DNA of 64,000 bases from the NCBI GenBank assembly GCA_937899835.1, contig CALCCE010000010.1, forward strand, positions 1 to 64,000, given 5' to 3'. This stretch comes from an uncultured Flavobacteriales bacterium (GTDB lineage: Bacteria; Bacteroidota; Bacteroidia; Flavobacteriales_G; Salibacteraceae). Position 1 is the stretch's first letter; the number at the start of each line of letters is the position of its first letter. The notes under the pieces were generated by a model that searched no databases, was not told the origin of the DNA, and saw only the letters and a list, made by a program, of their open reading frames with translations. The position numbers were made by a program, and so were the translations under genes. Below, in pieces: positions 17,085-26,077 of this stretch.

Positions 17085-18092
17085 TTAAAGTTTCGCCATA
17101 ATGCGCCACAATACCTTTTGCAGGAAACTGCGCTTTACCTTGATTTTAACTTCTTCAGAATTGATGTGTTGAAACACGTTTTCGGAAGAGGAAGGGTCAG
17201 GTTTTTGGCAAACAATGAACAAGTTATCGTAAACCGGTTTGACCGGAAATTTTGCAAAATAGGGCTGAAAAACCCGGTTGCTGTATCCTCGATAGGGTTG
17301 TGGCCTTTCAAAAATCGTATCGTCCGCTTCTTCGCCATCCTCGCTGAAAATGTAGGGCAAAATGTCCATTCCTGCGCCATATGCGGCACTTTCAAATTCA
17401 GCGATTCGGTAGTTGTGGTCGGAGTTGTCTTCGACCTTTACGTTGTAGCTCTGATCACCATAGAGGTTTTGGGCCCGTTTGGTCCCAATTTCCTTGGTGT
17501 TGTCGGCTATTTGTTCGCGAATGGTGTAGGAGTTGGGGTGACAATGTTCAACCGCCAGCAGGAAACCGCCGGGCTTCAAAACCCGATAGGCTTCGGCAAA
17601 GGTGGCGTGCAGGTTTTCGCTGTGGTGAATGGCTCCGATGGAAACAATATAATCTTGAGAGGCATCTTTTAGGCGCATTTTGTTGTAGCTCCCTACCGCC
17701 AATCGAATTTTGTCCAATTGGGCATCGAGGTTGCGCAGCACGATGGGAACCAAAGAAGCCACCGAATAGCGATCATAATCCATGCAAATGACTTGCTGCA
17801 CTTCGGGTAGCTGGCTGAGTTTGGCTGAACACCAACCGGTGCCTGCACCCACTTCTACCACGTGGCCACTCAAAGGCCGTCCAATGATCTTTTCAAACTT
17901 TTTGAGGCATTGCCACCGCCAGAAGGTCCGGTCATTTTTTACCTGTGCCCCTGCTTTTTCAGGGGTTTCATAAAGCTTGACATACATGTTCTCCGCTACC
18001 CGGGCCCGCAATTCGATAGCACCTTCGCGAATATTCTCCTGGTCTGCACCTATGTTCCAGTCTTCGATCTCCAATTCCTTGGTTTCTGACAT
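17085..18092 (-). CDS. SAM-dependent class I methyltransferase
   Basis: A 335-residue methyltransferase. HVVEVGAGTGWCSAKLSQL is motif I (SAM-binding ExGxGxG), VICMDYDRYSV supplies the acidic residue at the end of strand 2, ASQDYIVSIGAIHHSEN is motif II, and YRVLKPGGFLLAVEH is motif III, so the Rossmann core spans about residues 75-190. The N-terminal 70 residues and C-terminal 130 residues are unlike common small methyltransferases. It is the most upstream gene of the minus-strand surface-sugar run and overlaps or nearly abuts the glycosyltransferase downstream. Methylation of a glycan or a sugar precursor is plausible but not shown. Confidence 0.8.
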   Translation of the reverse strand: MSETKELEIEDWNIGADQENIREGAIELRARVAENMYVKLYETPEKAGAQVKNDRTFWRWQCLKKFEKIIGRPLSGHVVEVGAGTGWCSAKLSQLPEVQQVICMDYDRYSVASLVPIVLRNLDAQLDKIRLAVGSYNKMRLKDASQDYIVSIGAIHHSENLHATFAEAYRVLKPGGFLLAVEHCHPNSYTIREQIADNTKEIGTKRAQNLYGDQSYNVKVEDNSDHNYRIAEFESAAYGAGMDILPYIFSEDGEEADDTIFERPQPYRGYSNRVFQPYFAKFPVKPVYDNLFIVCQKPDPSSSENVFQHINSEEVKIKVKRSFLQKVLWRIMAKL

Positions 18093-18266
18093 TTCGATGG
18101 CTTTAAATGCGCTTTTTTTACGTCCAAAATCTCGGCTAAACTAAGGAAAATTAGGCGATTCGGTTCAGAAGGCAGTGCGCCTGTTTCAATTGCAGGACCG
18201 CCTTAGGCCAACAACAGACCTACCGTTTTTTTGACTAACATTGTGACCGCACAAAAACGTGTTTGA

Positions 18267-19358
18267 GTGAATGCTAAAGCCCGTATTAAGCCACTTGATG
18301 GAGTCCGCGGTATCGCCGTGATGATGGTTTTCCTTTCGCATACCTCGGGGCGCGATCAGGTGTTGGTGGAATGGCTCAACTTCGTAGGAATTGGTCACGT
18401 TGGAGTGTACCTCTTTTTTGGCTTATCGGCATTTCTGTTGGGTTTAGGGCTCTTTACAAAGCCACTGGACGGGGAGGCGATCCGCAAGTTTTTCATAAAA
18501 CGGTTCCTGCGGATCATACCACTTTACTACACAGTTGTATTGGGCACTTTCGCTTTCCAGCACTTTTCCGGTACTTACAACGACCGCTACCTCCACGTGA
18601 GTGAAGGTTTTACCGGCTTGTGGCAACACCTCATTTTTTACCGTGGAGACGGTGTGTTTTGGTCCATTGTGAGTGAAATGCAATTTTACCTGTTGGTTCC
18701 CTTAGTGGTATGGGCCTTGGTGCGGTTTCAGCGCAAAGGTTTGTTGGTTTTGTTGGCCATTGCCTTGGTCAACTTTGGTCTTTATCTGGCCAAATACGGG
18801 CTTAAGCTCGATTGGATTGCACACATCTCACCCAATACCTTGGAGCGAGGGTCGTTCATCGATGTTTTTATCCCTGGGGTGATTGCTGCCTGGTTGGCCA
18901 CCGTACACAAAAACTGGCTGTTGGAACAAAAAGAACGGCTCACAAAATGGGCCACTGCAGCATTTGTTGTGCTCATGGTACTGACCTTTATCCTGGTTTG
19001 TAAAAACTTTCTTGGCTTCAATCGACCCTTGTACGAATTCCGGTTCTTCTCCATGATCTACGGAATTGGCTTCTCGGCTTTTATTTTGAGCGTCTACATC
19101 GGAAACCCACTTAACAAGCTGCTGAGCAACCGATTTTTAGGGTATATCGGAGTGGTAGGCTTTTCTTTCTACCTGCTTCACATGGGCGTTTTTAGGGCCA
19201 TGAATACCTTCACCGATTGGACAGGCTCTGTGAAATTCTTCGTATCGTTTGCCCTAGTTCTTGGGGTGAGCACGGTCACTTATCGCCTGATCGAAAAGCC
19301 ATCGGTCAATTTGGCCTATTGGCTCATTGGCAAACTGGGTAAGAGAAAGCCTGCTTAA
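18267..19358 (+). CDS. Membrane acyltransferase, AT3/OafA family
   Basis: A 363-residue protein with about ten hydrophobic helices. The start IKPLDGVRGIAVMMVFLSHT carries the family's conserved Arg and His (R then H about 11 residues later) used in catalysis by acyltransferase-3 proteins, which O-acetylate or otherwise acylate surface sugars. Other family features are HVGVYLFFGLSAFLLG and FLRIIPLYYT near residues 50-90. The only in-frame start before the conserved region is a GTG at 18267. It ends convergently with the M1 peptidase gene, overlapping by four bases. Its position next to the nonulosonic operon suggests glycan O-acylation. Confidence 0.85.
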   Translation: MNAKARIKPLDGVRGIAVMMVFLSHTSGRDQVLVEWLNFVGIGHVGVYLFFGLSAFLLGLGLFTKPLDGEAIRKFFIKRFLRIIPLYYTVVLGTFAFQHFSGTYNDRYLHVSEGFTGLWQHLIFYRGDGVFWSIVSEMQFYLLVPLVVWALVRFQRKGLLVLLAIALVNFGLYLAKYGLKLDWIAHISPNTLERGSFIDVFIPGVIAAWLATVHKNWLLEQKERLTKWATAAFVVLMVLTFILVCKNFLGFNRPLYEFRFFSMIYGIGFSAFILSVYIGNPLNKLLSNRFLGYIGVVGFSFYLLHMGVFRAMNTFTDWTGSVKFFVSFALVLGVSTVTYRLIEKPSVNLAYWLIGKLGKRKPA

Positions 19359-22300
19359 AACGCCCGGTTGATGCCTACTACGTAGCGAAAAGCAAAATTT
19401 TCGGAATCGATGGCCGGTGGGCGGTTGATCCACAAGGGCATGTCAAAACGAATCGTAAAGGGCTTGAACAAGCCCTTCTTCTTAAAGGTGATGGCCGTGC
19501 CCAAACCGGCATCGGCCCGCACATCGGCCACGGCAAAATCTTCAAAAGATTCGTTGTAATTGATCAAGCCTACATCTCCGAACAAATAGGTGCTCATTCT
19601 CAAATGCCGCCTCAACAGGCGGGGTCGGAAGCGGATGTAGCGGTCAAATTCCAACTCACCATTAAAAGCGGCACCCGACTCCCCTTGGTAGGTCAGTCGC
19701 GTGACGTCATCGGGGTCGAGGAAAGGCGATAGGTAACCGCTATACCCTCTTAGGTTAAGGCCTCCTCCCATGTGTAAATGATTGATCTCGGAGCCGTAAC
19801 CGTACCACTCTTCAGGAAAGGCGGTCCGGCTTCGGGTCAGGGAATTTTCCATCAGATCTTCGGGGTTGGCTCCCGCAAGGAAAAGTTGGGATTCAGGTGC
19901 CCAATTGCTGCCCGTCCCGTATTGCATAAAAAGTCGGGTACGGAAACGCAGTTTGCCCAATCGGTTGTCGTTCGTCACCTTCAGGTGCAGGCTATAGTAA
20001 TCATAGTCACTGCCCAGGGCGGTCGACCGCATGCCCAATTGAAGATCACCACGGCCACGTTTGTACCGGTAAGCGTGGTCTACACCAACATTCAAAGTGT
20101 TGTTCCATTTGTCGGCGGTCCATTCGTTGGGGTAAGCGAGGTAATTGATGTCGAAACGATCGTTGCGGTAAAGGGCTTTGAAGTAGGCATAGAATCGACT
20201 GCTCCCTCCATTTATATTTTGTTCCAGGCCAAAAAGGTGATGCGTTAAGCCATCTAAATCGCGGGAATCCAACCAAAGTCCGGCTCCTTTGTTGATGCGG
20301 TGGAGTGGCGTTTTGTATTTGAACCAATACGACATCAAGTTGAAGTCGTTTTCCAGGTCAGCGCGTTGCGGATCCTGAAGTAAGCCGGTGTTGTACCACC
20401 ATGTAAACTCCATCTGGTGGAGTTGTTTCATGTAATTGCCGTTCAGGTGTACCCCCGTTTTAATACCATCGTAGGCGTTGTACCACAAGGCAGGGCGAAT
20501 AAACGTTTCATAATTTTCTGCCTCTGGCAGGTTGCTGACCCGGTGATCAAATTCCAGCGAAACGTTGAGTTTCGATCGGTTGTTGAGCTGATTGGCATCT
20601 GCCAGACGCCCGCTTGGATCGATGATCACTTCTTTTAAACCGCCCGGAATGGTCACTTTGGCTTCGTAGCTCGGTTGCACTTTGTCCCAGCCAATCCAGC
20701 GCGGCAGGATGGTCGCATCTGTCTTTTTTTCAAACCAGGTATTGGGAATGTAGAAAGCATGGATTTTGCCATCGCGACCTACCACTTCAAAGTCCAATGG
20801 CATTTGCATGCGCCCCTTGCGCTCGAAAGTGATCAGGTATTCGTCTTCTTCTTTTCCTTTACGGACCTTTTTGACCGCATAATCAATGCGTTTGGTCGTT
20901 TCTAACCATTGATCGAAAAACCAGTTGAGGTCGGCTTTCGTGTACCGAATGATGCTGTTGCGAAAATCTTCAGGATAGGGATGCGCTATTTTCCATTGGC
21001 TGAAATAGTGCTGCATGGCTTCTAAAAACAGTTCGTCTCCCAACACATATTGCAGGTTGTAGAGCATGGTGGCCGTTTTGTAGTAAACATGTCCGTAGCC
21101 GCCACCATGCCTAAGAGCCCCATGGAAACCATCGGAGTGGGTATTGAGTGGCGGATCTTTGTAAACGGCTGCATCCCGGAGGTAGCCGTAATATACATTC
21201 CGGTAGCGGGTATTGCTCGGTTTTAAAAACTTTCGAACGTAAGCGCTGCGCGGTATTCCGGTCACCATGGTGTCTCCATCGATACGGGCAAGGCCCCAAG
21301 CAGTTAAAAACTGGGTGAAACCCTCATCGAGCGAAGCACGATAGGTTTCGTTGTTGCCCACCTGACCAAAAAACCAGTTGTGGCCCACTTCGTGAACAAA
21401 CAAGCCTCGATAGCCCGGGTCGCCACCACCGTCTAACGTAAGCATGGGATATTCCATGCCATCACGGGCATCGGCCACAATCATTTTGTGGTAGGTGTAG
21501 CGGCCAAAGTCTTCCGAAAAGACACGAATGATGTCTGCGGTGTAGGCGGCCGCATTTTGCCAACGCGAAGCATGCGGCTCTTGCACCAACGCGATGGTTG
21601 TAATGCCCTCCCAGTTGGACTCCCCAATCCGGTAGGTAGGATCGGCAGTGAAAGCAAAATCATGAACGTTTTCGGCGTGGTATACCCAGGTTTTAGTTTG
21701 GGTAGAATCGTAGAGAGTAATGGTCGAAGGCTTCGAATTCCAAGGTTTTCGGGCGAAATTGCTGATGTCGAGCTTTTGGCGCAAATCTTTGGGAAGTACT
21801 TCATCCCGGTTGACCAGAAAACCGGTAGCGCCAACCACATAATTAGAGGCAAAGGTGAGTTCCACATCGAAGGTGCCGAAATCACCGTAGAACTCCCTGC
21901 CCAGGTGTTGGTCGGTGGTCCAGCCAAACTTGCGGTCGTAAACTGAAATGCGCGGGTACCAGTGCACTCCATCATAATGTTTGTTGCCGAAAGCATTGAA
22001 GGTTTTCATGCGCCTGCGCACATTGCCTTCACCATCGAAATAAGTTTTGAAACGAATGTTGAATGCCACTTTCTCACCAGGCTTCAGGGGTTTTGGAAGC
22101 CAAACTTTTAGCAGCGTATTGTCCAATTCTGTTTTTACAGGTTGGCCATCAACGGTCAATTTTTCAATCTCAGTGCCTTTGGCCACACTTTCGTAGCGAC
22201 CATAACGCTGCTTGCGCAAGTTGTTTTCTTGTAAGTTGTCGTAATAAGATCCCGGTTGAAAGGCATTTTGATAGAGGTGGAAAAACACAAAAGTCAGCTC

Positions 22301-22555
22301 ATCGGGAGAATTGTTCCAATATTCGAGACGCTCTTCTCCGGCGATGATATCGGTTTTCTCATCAATGCGGGCCTTGATGGTGTAGTGCACATCTTGTTGC
22401 CAGTAGCCCTCAAACGGAGGGCGATTTTTCCAATAGTTGGGGTTTTCTGCTGATCGATAACTGTTGGGCGCATGCAAGGGATCGTATTGTTGTCCACAAA
22501 CCTGCGCCATCGGCAGCGTCAGCAAGAGTAACAGCCAATAGAAGTGCTTCATCAT
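19355..22555 (-). CDS. M1-family metallopeptidase with C-terminal beta-barrel-like region
   Basis: A 1066-residue exported zinc peptidase. A signal peptide (MMKHFYWLLLLLTLPMAQVCG) precedes an M1 N-terminal domain, then the catalytic domain with GMEYPMLTLDGG (equivalent of the GAMEN substrate motif, about residue 365) and HEVGHNWFFGQ followed by NETYRASLDEGFTQF, which gives the HExxH plus downstream Glu zinc site. The peptidase part ends near residue 660. The rest, about 400 residues, is rich in alternating aromatic/polar strands and glycine, with YGYGSEINHLHMGGGLNLRGYSG, then YLFGDVGLINY and a C-terminal stretch ending in Phe, like an outer-membrane beta-barrel of the BamA/TpsB type. It ends a five-gene run that starts with the DUF4783 gene. 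Confidence 0.85.
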   Translation of the reverse strand: MMKHFYWLLLLLTLPMAQVCGQQYDPLHAPNSYRSAENPNYWKNRPPFEGYWQQDVHYTIKARIDEKTDIIAGEERLEYWNNSPDELTFVFFHLYQNAFQPGSYYDNLQENNLRKQRYGRYESVAKGTEIEKLTVDGQPVKTELDNTLLKVWLPKPLKPGEKVAFNIRFKTYFDGEGNVRRRMKTFNAFGNKHYDGVHWYPRISVYDRKFGWTTDQHLGREFYGDFGTFDVELTFASNYVVGATGFLVNRDEVLPKDLRQKLDISNFARKPWNSKPSTITLYDSTQTKTWVYHAENVHDFAFTADPTYRIGESNWEGITTIALVQEPHASRWQNAAAYTADIIRVFSEDFGRYTYHKMIVADARDGMEYPMLTLDGGGDPGYRGLFVHEVGHNWFFGQVGNNETYRASLDEGFTQFLTAWGLARIDGDTMVTGIPRSAYVRKFLKPSNTRYRNVYYGYLRDAAVYKDPPLNTHSDGFHGALRHGGGYGHVYYKTATMLYNLQYVLGDELFLEAMQHYFSQWKIAHPYPEDFRNSIIRYTKADLNWFFDQWLETTKRIDYAVKKVRKGKEEDEYLITFERKGRMQMPLDFEVVGRDGKIHAFYIPNTWFEKKTDATILPRWIGWDKVQPSYEAKVTIPGGLKEVIIDPSGRLADANQLNNRSKLNVSLEFDHRVSNLPEAENYETFIRPALWYNAYDGIKTGVHLNGNYMKQLHQMEFTWWYNTGLLQDPQRADLENDFNLMSYWFKYKTPLHRINKGAGLWLDSRDLDGLTHHLFGLEQNINGGSSRFYAYFKALYRNDRFDINYLAYPNEWTADKWNNTLNVGVDHAYRYKRGRGDLQLGMRSTALGSDYDYYSLHLKVTNDNRLGKLRFRTRLFMQYGTGSNWAPESQLFLAGANPEDLMENSLTRSRTAFPEEWYGYGSEINHLHMGGGLNLRGYSGYLSPFLDPDDVTRLTYQGESGAAFNGELEFDRYIRFRPRLLRRHLRMSTYLFGDVGLINYNESFEDFAVADVRADAGLGTAITFKKKGLFKPFTIRFDMPLWINRPPAIDSENFAFRYVVGINRAF

Positions 22556-22618
22556 GTTGGGAAAAGAGGGCTAAAGTACGGCTTTTCACGCAGAATGGCA
22601 GACGCTACAAACTGAGCC

Positions 22619-23260
22619 TCAGGGAGTACAGGATTCCGATTTCACGAAGATGTAACCTCCATTTTCGGCTCCCCAAACTTGTTCGTGGGCTGCGTTCCAG
22701 CCCCGGTCCCAACTCATCAGCTGGCCGGCTTTTATTTCTACTTCAGAGGTAGCATATTGGGCTTTCCCCCAACTGTTGATACAAGCTCCTTTTTCGGTGC
22801 TTCCGATGTATTTCTTCCCTTTTTTGGTCAATGAAATGGCACAACCTGGAAGCACTTCCAGGTCTTTGGGCCTCAACTGCTGAAACGCTTCTGGTCGGTC
22901 TTGCGCTCCGATGTAGGCCTTAGGATCGGGCAAGGCATAAATCGTGCTTTGAAATTGCTGAAGATCGAGTTGTTCCAGGTGATAGACCCGTTGCCGGTAG
23001 GGACGGTCGAGTTGGGCGGTAGCCGCCTGCTCTACATACAACCACACACCATCGGTGCGTTCTGGCCAAATGCGTACCATTATAAGGCTGATATTCAGGT
23101 AGTTGGTGTCCTTTGTAGCCTGTTTCGCAGAGTTGTAATTGCCACACATCCAGTTAGCAAGCTTTTCCAATTCTGATTGGGTGGCTTTTTTCGCAGAAGT
23201 GCCTGCCAAGGCATTACCGCTAAGCATAAGTCCGAGGAACAAATAAAAGAAGTAGCGCAT
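22619..23260 (-). CDS. CpcT/CpeT-like exported protein
   Basis: A 213-residue protein with an N-terminal signal peptide (MRYFFYLFLGLMLSGNALAG). The remainder matches the pattern of the CpcT/CpeT family: LANWMCGNYNSAKQA near the start, then PYRQRVYHLEQLDLQQFQSTIY (cut here), KDLEVLPGCAISLTKKGKKYIGST, and ISTEKGACINSWG-like residues before SWDRGWNAAHEQVWGAENGGY. In cyanobacteria and cryptophytes these proteins attach bilins to phycobiliproteins. This organism has no sign of phycobiliproteins, so the role must differ; such homologues are widespread in Bacteroidota and uncharacterised as far as I know. It lies 11 bases after YihY and 63 before the M1 peptidase. Confidence 0.75.
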   Translation of the reverse strand: MRYFFYLFLGLMLSGNALAGTSAKKATQSELEKLANWMCGNYNSAKQATKDTNYLNISLIMVRIWPERTDGVWLYVEQAATAQLDRPYRQRVYHLEQLDLQQFQSTIYALPDPKAYIGAQDRPEAFQQLRPKDLEVLPGCAISLTKKGKKYIGSTEKGACINSWGKAQYATSEVEIKAGQLMSWDRGWNAAHEQVWGAENGGYIFVKSESCTP

Positions 23261-23271
23261 GTTTAATTGAA

Positions 23272-24240
23272 CTACGTGGTTGGAACAGGTGACGGATCGC
23301 TTCCCAGGTGATTTTGCCTTCGATCACGCTTAGCGCCCATGATGCTGGCATTCAATTCAAAGCCCATCAACAAAATGAGGCAGTTGAAGTAGATCCACAA
23401 CATGATCACCATCAAGGTACCAATAGAGCCGTACAACTTGTTGTAATTGCCAAAGTGGTTGACGTAATAAGCAAAACCGTAAGAGACCGCAATAATGAGC
23501 AGGGTGGCCAGGCTGGATCCGGCTGAAAAGAAGCGAAATTTTTCTTTTCGGCTCGGACCAACGTAATAAATGAAAGACACCGAGAAATAGAAAAAGCCAA
23601 GAATGACCAGCCATTTACCAGCAGTAACTAACCAAATTTCCAGGCCTTCGTGCAACAAATCGATGGCCATTAGCTTGTCGATAATGATGTTGGAAAAGAT
23701 GATTAGAAACATGGCGATGATGGCCAAAAACAGCAGGATAAACATCAACGCCAGTGCGGCCAGTCGTTGCATGATGAAGTTGCGCTTCTCGGCGAGTAGA
23801 ATCGATTGATTAAACGCTTCGATCATGGCGTTGATGCCGTTGGTAGCCAGGTAGATGGTGAACAAAAAACCAAAGGACAATAGCCCTTCTCGTCGGTTTT
23901 CTGCCAAATCTTCAACGGTATCTTTCGAAAGTTGGTAGGCCTCTTCTGGCAGCATGAATTGCAGCTGAATCAGCAACTTGTCTGTAAAATCCTCAATCGG
24001 AATGTAGGGCAACAAGGTGAACAAGAAGATCATGGCGGGAAAAAGCGCCAGAAAAAATTTGAAGGCCAGGGAAGAAGCTCGGGTTACCAGTGCCCCCTGT
24101 TGTAAGGAGCGAATGAAAAAGGCCAACACATCATAGAGTGGCATGCCGTCGAAGCCCGGGATAACGAGTTTACGGCTGATACGCACCAAATGGCGCACCG
24201 AGCTCTCCTCCAAAATCCAGTTGACCAAGCGCTTGACCAT
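23272..24240 (-). CDS. YihY/BrkB-family inner-membrane protein
   Basis: A 322-residue protein with about six membrane helices. The conserved family opening is visible: LYDVLAFFIRSLQQGALVTR, then ASSLAFKFFLALFPAMIFLF and TLLPYIPIEDF, and near the end YGSIGTLMVIMLWIYFNCLILLMG (shown in pieces) with GFELNA. YihY/BrkB proteins were once called ribonuclease BN in error; their true role is unknown but envelope-related. It starts four bases after nadC ends, so they are in one transcript. Confidence 0.88.
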   Translation of the reverse strand: MVKRLVNWILEESSVRHLVRISRKLVIPGFDGMPLYDVLAFFIRSLQQGALVTRASSLAFKFFLALFPAMIFLFTLLPYIPIEDFTDKLLIQLQFMLPEEAYQLSKDTVEDLAENRREGLLSFGFLFTIYLATNGINAMIEAFNQSILLAEKRNFIMQRLAALALMFILLFLAIIAMFLIIFSNIIIDKLMAIDLLHEGLEIWLVTAGKWLVILGFFYFSVSFIYYVGPSRKEKFRFFSAGSSLATLLIIAVSYGFAYYVNHFGNYNKLYGSIGTLMVIMLWIYFNCLILLMGFELNASIMGAKRDRRQNHLGSDPSPVPTT

Positions 24241-24244
24241 GGAC

Positions 24245-25084
24245 CTAATTTACAGCTTTTAGGCTGAGGTCGAGGCTTTTTACACTATGGGTAAGGGCGC
24301 CAACGGAGATAAAATCAACGCCACATTCCGCATAATCGCGAATGGTTTCTAAGGTAATTCCTCCTGAAGATTCGGTTTCGCAACGGCCATCGATCCAGGC
24401 TACCGCTTCGCGGGTGGCCTGAGGCGTAAAGTTGTCGAGCATCAACCGGTCGGCGAGTCCGCTGTTGACTGCTTCTTTTACTTCGGTAAGGTTGCGGGTT
24501 TCGATCTCTATGGCTAATTCTTTTCCTTTTTCTTGCAGGTAGGACCTTGCTTTTTCGAGGGCCAGGGAAATACCTCCGGCATAATCCACATGGTTGTCCT
24601 TGATCATCATCATGTCGAACAAACCGATGCGGTGATTCACTCCTCCGCCAATAACCACGGCCATTTTTTCCAGAAAACGCATTCCAGGGGTGGTTTTGCG
24701 GGTGTCGAGCACCTTGGCTCCGGTTCCGTCGATGCGGTCTACAATGGCGCGGGTTTGCGTGGCAATGCCACTCATGCGTTGCATTACGTTGAGCACCAGG
24801 CGCTCAGAAGTGAGGATGCTCTGGGCTTTACCGCTGATAGCAAAGGCGATGTCGCCCGGTTGAATACCCATGCCGTCTTTGAGCAAAGGCTCAAAATGCA
24901 AAGTGGGATCCACGGTATGGAAAATGGCCGGGGCGATTTTCATACCGGCCAAAATTCCTTTTTCTTTCACCATCAACCGTGCCGTTCGTTGTGTATTTTG
25001 TGGAATACAGGCCAGGGAGGTGTGGTCGCCATCGCCTACGTCTTCACGCAGGGCGTTGGCAATAAATGCTTCCAATTCGCTCAT
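24245..25084 (-). CDS. nadC: Nicotinate-nucleotide pyrophosphorylase (carboxylating)
   Basis: A 279-residue quinolinate phosphoribosyltransferase that makes nicotinic acid mononucleotide from quinolinate and PRPP in NAD synthesis. REDVGDGDHTSLAC opens the N-terminal domain; SERLVLNVMQRMSGIAT, VLDTRKTTPGMRFLEK, IGGGVNHRIGLFDMMMIKDNH, AIEIETRNLTEV and MLDNFTPQ are the substrate- and phosphate-binding motifs in the expected order. Length is normal. It is followed by yihY and preceded 24 bases away by the DUF4783 gene, a linkage often seen in Flavobacteriia. Confidence 0.96.
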   Translation of the reverse strand: MSELEAFIANALREDVGDGDHTSLACIPQNTQRTARLMVKEKGILAGMKIAPAIFHTVDPTLHFEPLLKDGMGIQPGDIAFAISGKAQSILTSERLVLNVMQRMSGIATQTRAIVDRIDGTGAKVLDTRKTTPGMRFLEKMAVVIGGGVNHRIGLFDMMMIKDNHVDYAGGISLALEKARSYLQEKGKELAIEIETRNLTEVKEAVNSGLADRLMLDNFTPQATREAVAWIDGRCETESSGGITLETIRDYAECGVDFISVGALTHSVKSLDLSLKAVN

Positions 25085-25108
25085 AGTTGCGAAACCAAAA
25101 ATAGTTGC

Positions 25109-25495
25109 TTAGTTGGCGTCTATCCGAAATTCTTTGATGAATTCTCCGTTGTCACCTTTGCGAACGTAGTAAGAGATTCGGAAAGTTCCTTTGGAGGTCG
25201 TAAGGTTGCCGATGGCATATTGCATGCCCAACTTGGAGGCTCCTTTGTGGACCAGTGAAAAATCAGTGGGTTGGTGCTTGGCGAAGAAATTTTTGAGGAC
25301 CTGTTCGGCTTGTGGTTTTGAATACACATTGCTCACCTCCAAAATGGCCATGTCTACGGTTGGGCCAAAAAAGCTAACCAACACTTTACTATTTCCAGTC
25401 TTCAAGGCGGTGCTCACCTTTTCATTGATGCCCTGACTCCACCCGTTGGTAAGGGTAAATAAGCTCAGCACGATCATCAAAACAAAACCCCTCAT
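25109..25495 (-). CDS. DUF4783-type small exported protein
   Basis: A 128-residue protein. The ATG at 25495 gives MRGFVLMIVLSLFTLTNGWS, a signal peptide. The mature part (KVSTALKTGNSKVLVSFF, then VDMAILEVSNVYSK, AEQVLKNFFAKHQPTDF and MQYAIGNLTTSKGTFRISYY) fits the DUF4783 family of Bacteroidota, NTF2-like in appearance and of unknown function. Some copies are translated from further upstream, but the extension to 25567 would run into the promoter box at 25565. First gene of the nadC transcript and divergent from rlmH. Confidence 0.75.
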   Translation of the reverse strand: MRGFVLMIVLSLFTLTNGWSQGINEKVSTALKTGNSKVLVSFFGPTVDMAILEVSNVYSKPQAEQVLKNFFAKHQPTDFSLVHKGASKLGMQYAIGNLTTSKGTFRISYYVRKGDNGEFIKEFRIDAN

Positions 25496-25564
25496 GGTAC
25501 TTTTTTCTCCGAGTGTTTTCAAAAACTGCGCCAAATCCATTCCAAAAAATGCCTGGCTTATCCA

Positions 25565-25572
25565 CAAATTTA
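25565..25572 (-). promoter_or_regulatory. -7 promoter box for the DUF4783-nadC run
   Basis: The minus-strand octamer TAAATTTG fits TAnnTTTG exactly and ends 69 bases before the ATG at 25495, in the intergenic space shared with the divergent rlmH gene. A one-mismatch box (TAGCTTTA, 25580-25587) faces rlmH. Confidence 0.45.
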
Positions 25573-25603
25573 TTGTTTTTAGCTTTACGGCTTTCGAAAG
25601 TGA

Positions 25604-26077
25604 ATGCGGATCAAACTGATTTTTGTTGGTAAGAACGATGATTCCTGGGTGGAGGAGGGCTTAGAGCGCTACCACAAACGTTTGAAGCGTTATGTCCCTA
25701 CCGATCTCGAATGCATACCCGCATTGCGCAATACCCGCAATTTAAGCGAAGGAGAGGTGAAAAAGAAGGAAGGCGAGCAAATTCTTGCGAAGGTTCAGCC
25801 GGGGGATGTATTGGTTTTATTGGATGAAAAGGGCAAGGAAAGGACCTCTGAAGGTTTGGCCAAATGGGTGCAAGGGCACCTAAATTCCGGCACTCGCTAT
25901 CTTGTGTTGGTCGTTGGAGGACCTTACGGGTTTTCAGAAGCGGTCTACGCACGGGCCAACGAACAAATGGCCTTGTCTAAGCTCACCTTTAGTCATCAGA
26001 TGATTCGTCCATTTCTAACCGAGCAGCTCTACCGGGCTTTTACCATACTAAAAGGGGAACCTTACCATCACCGCTGA
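25604..26077 (+). CDS. rlmH: 23S rRNA (pseudouridine-1915-N3)-methyltransferase RlmH
   Basis: A 157-residue SPOUT methyltransferase that methylates pseudouridine 1915 in helix 69 of 23S rRNA in assembled ribosomes. KLIFVGKNDDSWVEEGLERY at the start, VLLDEKGKERTSEGLA in the middle, and the C-terminal knot YLVLVVGGPYGFSEAV, LSKLTFSHQMIRPFLTEQLY, then AFTILKGEPYHHR are diagnostic. Length equals the family norm. It ends overlapping galE on the opposite strand by ten bases. Confidence 0.97.
   Translation: MRIKLIFVGKNDDSWVEEGLERYHKRLKRYVPTDLECIPALRNTRNLSEGEVKKKEGEQILAKVQPGDVLVLLDEKGKERTSEGLAKWVQGHLNSGTRYLVLVVGGPYGFSEAVYARANEQMALSKLTFSHQMIRPFLTEQLYRAFTILKGEPYHHR

Noticed and set aside
22619-23260. 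Genuine phycobilin lyase
   Set aside because: No phycobiliprotein, bilin synthesis or photosynthesis gene is seen in the window; only the fold family can be claimed.
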